From a virus, in the IMG/VR virus record IMGVR_UViG_3300030099_001327, positions 1 through 42,188 of that record: a stretch of DNA of 42,188 nucleotides, one strand, 5' to 3'. This document shows, piece by piece, positions 40,997-42,188 of this stretch. Both the position numbers and the translations under genes were made by a program. Within the stretch, counting starts at the first letter, position 1. Every line of letters starts with the position of its first letter. Below the pieces are notes generated by a model. The model saw nothing but the letters and a program-made list of their open reading frames with translations. It ran no database searches and had not been told where the DNA came from.

Positions 40997-41025
40997 TATA
41001 TAAGAAATCAAAGGTATGATCTCAA
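40997..41025 (-). promoter_or_regulatory. Putative early sigma70 promoter
   Basis: On the minus strand TTGAGA (41020-41025), a 17-bp spacer and TATATA (40997-41002) match the -35 and -10 consensus at 5/6 and 4/6. It would start transcription near 40990, directed at the first early gene. It is the best spaced host-type promoter I found in the control region. Confidence 0.5.
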
Positions 41026-41046
41026 AGGAAATAATTACCTAGTTAA

Positions 41047-41130
41047 TAGGCAGAAATTGCCGAGGTAGGCAAAAATTGCTGATAGGCAAAAGTTTCCCAT
41101 AGGTAAAAATTAGTAGGCAAATTTTTCCTA
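41047..41130 (-). repeat. Five iteron-like TAGGCAAAAATT units
   Basis: Units begin at 41047, 41066, 41083, 41100 and 41114, each TAGGCA/TAGGTA followed by AAA-rich and T-rich bases, with 14-19 bp periodicity. They lie just upstream of the putative early promoter. Comparable in position to the short repeats flanking the T7 terminal repeat, or to iterons of an origin. Confidence 0.75.
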
Positions 41131-41239
41131 TTTATATTTTAATGAACAGGTACAATAATTTATTTTATTGCAATTTGTGTGCCAAACGAAAAACGATAGA
41201 TGAGAGCAAAAAGAAAAGACATAAGACATCAAACAAATG

Positions 41240-41283
41240 ATTATCTTATGTAATACAAATGTTTATCTGATGTATTACAAATG
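41240..41283 (-). repeat. Two tandem 22-bp repeats
   Basis: 41240-41261 and 41262-41283 are head-to-tail copies with 3 mismatches in 22 bases (core TATCT-ATGTA-TACAAATG). The preceding 41218-41239 ends in the same CAAATG and may be a decayed third copy. Confidence 0.75.
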
Positions 41284-41389
41284 ATACAAGACCCAAGACT
41301 TGATGGATTCTTAAGAAAACATAAGGATACCAGTGGTTTACCCGTAGACCCTTGATTTTATTGATCGATAAGAAAACCACAAGGAAACA

Positions 41390-41428
41390 AAGGGGGAAAC
41401 TGGCTATCGATATATAGCGTAACCCCTT
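41390..41428 (-). terminator. Terminator-like hairpin after terL
   Basis: AAGGGG (41390-41395) pairs with CCCCTT (41423-41428), with an inner GCTAT/ATAGC stem (403-407 with 414-418). On the minus strand the stem starts 18 bp after the terL stop and is followed by TGTTTCC; on the plus strand it is followed by seven Ts. It may stop readthrough in either direction. Confidence 0.5.
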
Positions 41429-41446
41429 CAGATTTTTTTGTCAATT

Positions 41447-42188
41447 TTACATCCAGGTCAAATGTTTCTCTTGGTATCCCTTACCAACCACATGTGCCAT
41501 GAATCTTTCTAGCTCTTTATCCATGAGGTCACTCTTGCGATCCCTGATCTGTTGGTCTGCATCAGCAGCCATTTGCTCAACCCAGTACGCAACAGCCATA
41601 CCCAAGGCATCCAAGCGGTCATCATGTGCTAACGCACCACGATCCTTAGTGATCCTAGTGAACTGGTGAAACAACATGTACTTCGCTTGCTTCTCTGCTG
41701 CATAGTCCTTGACAGACTTGTAGTCATGATCTATAATACTTTTGTTTACTATAAGTCTATGTTGGTTACATACTGGTTCCAAGGTGTCAACTATGCGTTT
41801 TTCCTTTTGTATATTACTTCTTACTTCTTCTAGTGTAACACTATAGATCTTACGTAAGACTGGTTTTAGTAACTCTAGGAACATACCGTCACCAAAGTTA
41901 CTCTCAATCAACACTACGTTTACCTTGTTTCTCTTAGCGACTACGCTAAGGAACTCAAGGTTCTCCTTTCGGTACCCACCTTGGATACCTCCGCATTCTA
42001 GGACATAGAGGTAGCCATTAAGCATTTTCACTACTGCATATCCTGTTTCGTCTTTACCTCTCCCTGAAGGGTCTATACTCAAGACTGATCCAGAATAAGA
42101 AATCCAATCTCCTAGTAGCTTTTGTGGTTTGTAGAAAGCATCACCAGGAAGTCCCACATTTGGTACATCATTGAGTTTATCTGATGAG
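41447..42188 (-). CDS. terL: Terminase large subunit, C-terminal nuclease part (gene continues at window start)
   Basis: The unique part, 41447-42088, codes residues 341-553; 42089-42188 repeats the window start. The RNase H-like nuclease motif SVLSIDPSGRGKDETGYAVV carries Asp346 and follows the T7 gp19 sequence closely, then VVLIESNFGDGMFLELL (Glu) and GALAHDDRLDALGMAVAYW (Asp pair) complete the metal site. The stop is TAA at 41447-41449. Joining 42088 to base 1 restores one uninterrupted frame. The gene is followed by the control region, as the T7 gene 19 is followed by the right end. Confidence 0.95.
   Translation of the reverse strand, partial: SSDKLNDVPNVGLPGDAFYKPQKLLGDWISYSGSVLSIDPSGRGKDETGYAVVKMLNGYLYVLECGGIQGGYRKENLEFLSVVAKRNKVNVVLIESNFGDGMFLELLKPVLRKIYSVTLEEVRSNIQKEKRIVDTLEPVCNQHRLIVNKSIIDHDYKSVKDYAAEKQAKYMLFHQFTRITKDRGALAHDDRLDALGMAVAYWVEQMAADADQQIRDRKSDLMDKELERFMAHVVGKGYQEKHLTWM
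42089..42186. repeat. Terminal overlap, right copy
   Basis: Identical to bases 1-98; the last two bases of the window (42187-42188) depart from the match. See the left copy. Confidence 0.95.

Larger units (their letters stand above)
40829..41446 (-). other. Control region: likely genome-end, early promoter and repeat region
   Basis: This 618-bp AT-rich stretch between terL and the first early gene has no credible reading frame. It contains, in transcription order, a terminator-like hairpin, two 22-bp tandem repeats, five TAGGCAAAAATT-type units, a sigma70-type promoter, two 22-bp direct repeats and a leader repeat. In T7 this is where the terminal repeat, flanking short repeats and early promoters lie. 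Confidence 0.7.

Noticed and set aside
40876-41283. Possible CRISPR-like array in the control region
   Set aside because: Repeats belong to three unrelated families with irregular spacing and no spacer organisation or cas gene.
41439-41444. Perfect TTGACA box directly after terL on the minus strand
   Set aside because: The nearest -10-like TATATA lies 22 bp away, too far for a sigma70 promoter.

Overview
This window is essentially one complete genome of a T7-like podovirus (Autographivirus-type: own single-subunit RNA polymerase, T7-order replication and virion genes). The first 98 bases recur at the far end (42089-42186), so the sequence is a circularly closed or terminally redundant assembly with a unit of about 42,088 bp. 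It was opened inside the large terminase gene, which appears as two pieces that join in frame across the ends (553 codons). Every gene I accept lies on the minus strand, so transcription runs from high to low coordinates. I see no tRNA, CRISPR, integrase or insertion sequence.

Layout in the direction of transcription: (1) 41446-40829, the only long non-coding stretch, with a terminator-like hairpin after terL, three repeat families and a sigma70-type promoter; by analogy with T7 the physical ends should lie here. (2) 40828-36586, fifteen small early genes, nearly all of unknown function, tightly packed and overlapping; these are the host-takeover and anti-defence candidates. (3) 36563-27573, RNA polymerase, a 54-residue gene, SSB, endonuclease I, primase-helicase, two small envelope-type proteins, DNA polymerase A, a PD-(D/E)XK nuclease, 5'-3' exonuclease and a DUF3310 protein. 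(4) 27580-25682, a B12-dependent class II ribonucleotide reductase. (5) 25661-10422, morphogenesis: small connector-type proteins, portal, scaffold, major capsid protein, tail tubes A and B, internal virion proteins B, C and D. (6) 10418-4483, a T7-type fibre N-terminal protein followed by a modular array of small beta-rich fibre or tip proteins interleaved with tail-assembly chaperone-like proteins. (7) 4486-2559, lysis (holin candidates, M15 peptidase endolysin) and small terminase. (8) 2493-1017, five small, mostly basic proteins (DUF5872, DUF6321 and others), then terL.

Working model: host RNA polymerase reads the early promoter near 41,000, the phage RNA polymerase then transcribes replication and structural genes, and the reductase with the nucleases supplies nucleotides from host DNA. 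The host is not named by the sequence. Low-to-moderate GC by eye, the class II reductase, the DUF5872/DUF6321 proteins and the fibre/cupredoxin array are typical of marine phages of alphaproteobacteria (SAR11 or roseobacters) and, more distantly, cyanobacteria. No photosynthesis gene or transaldolase is present, which argues mildly against a cyanophage.
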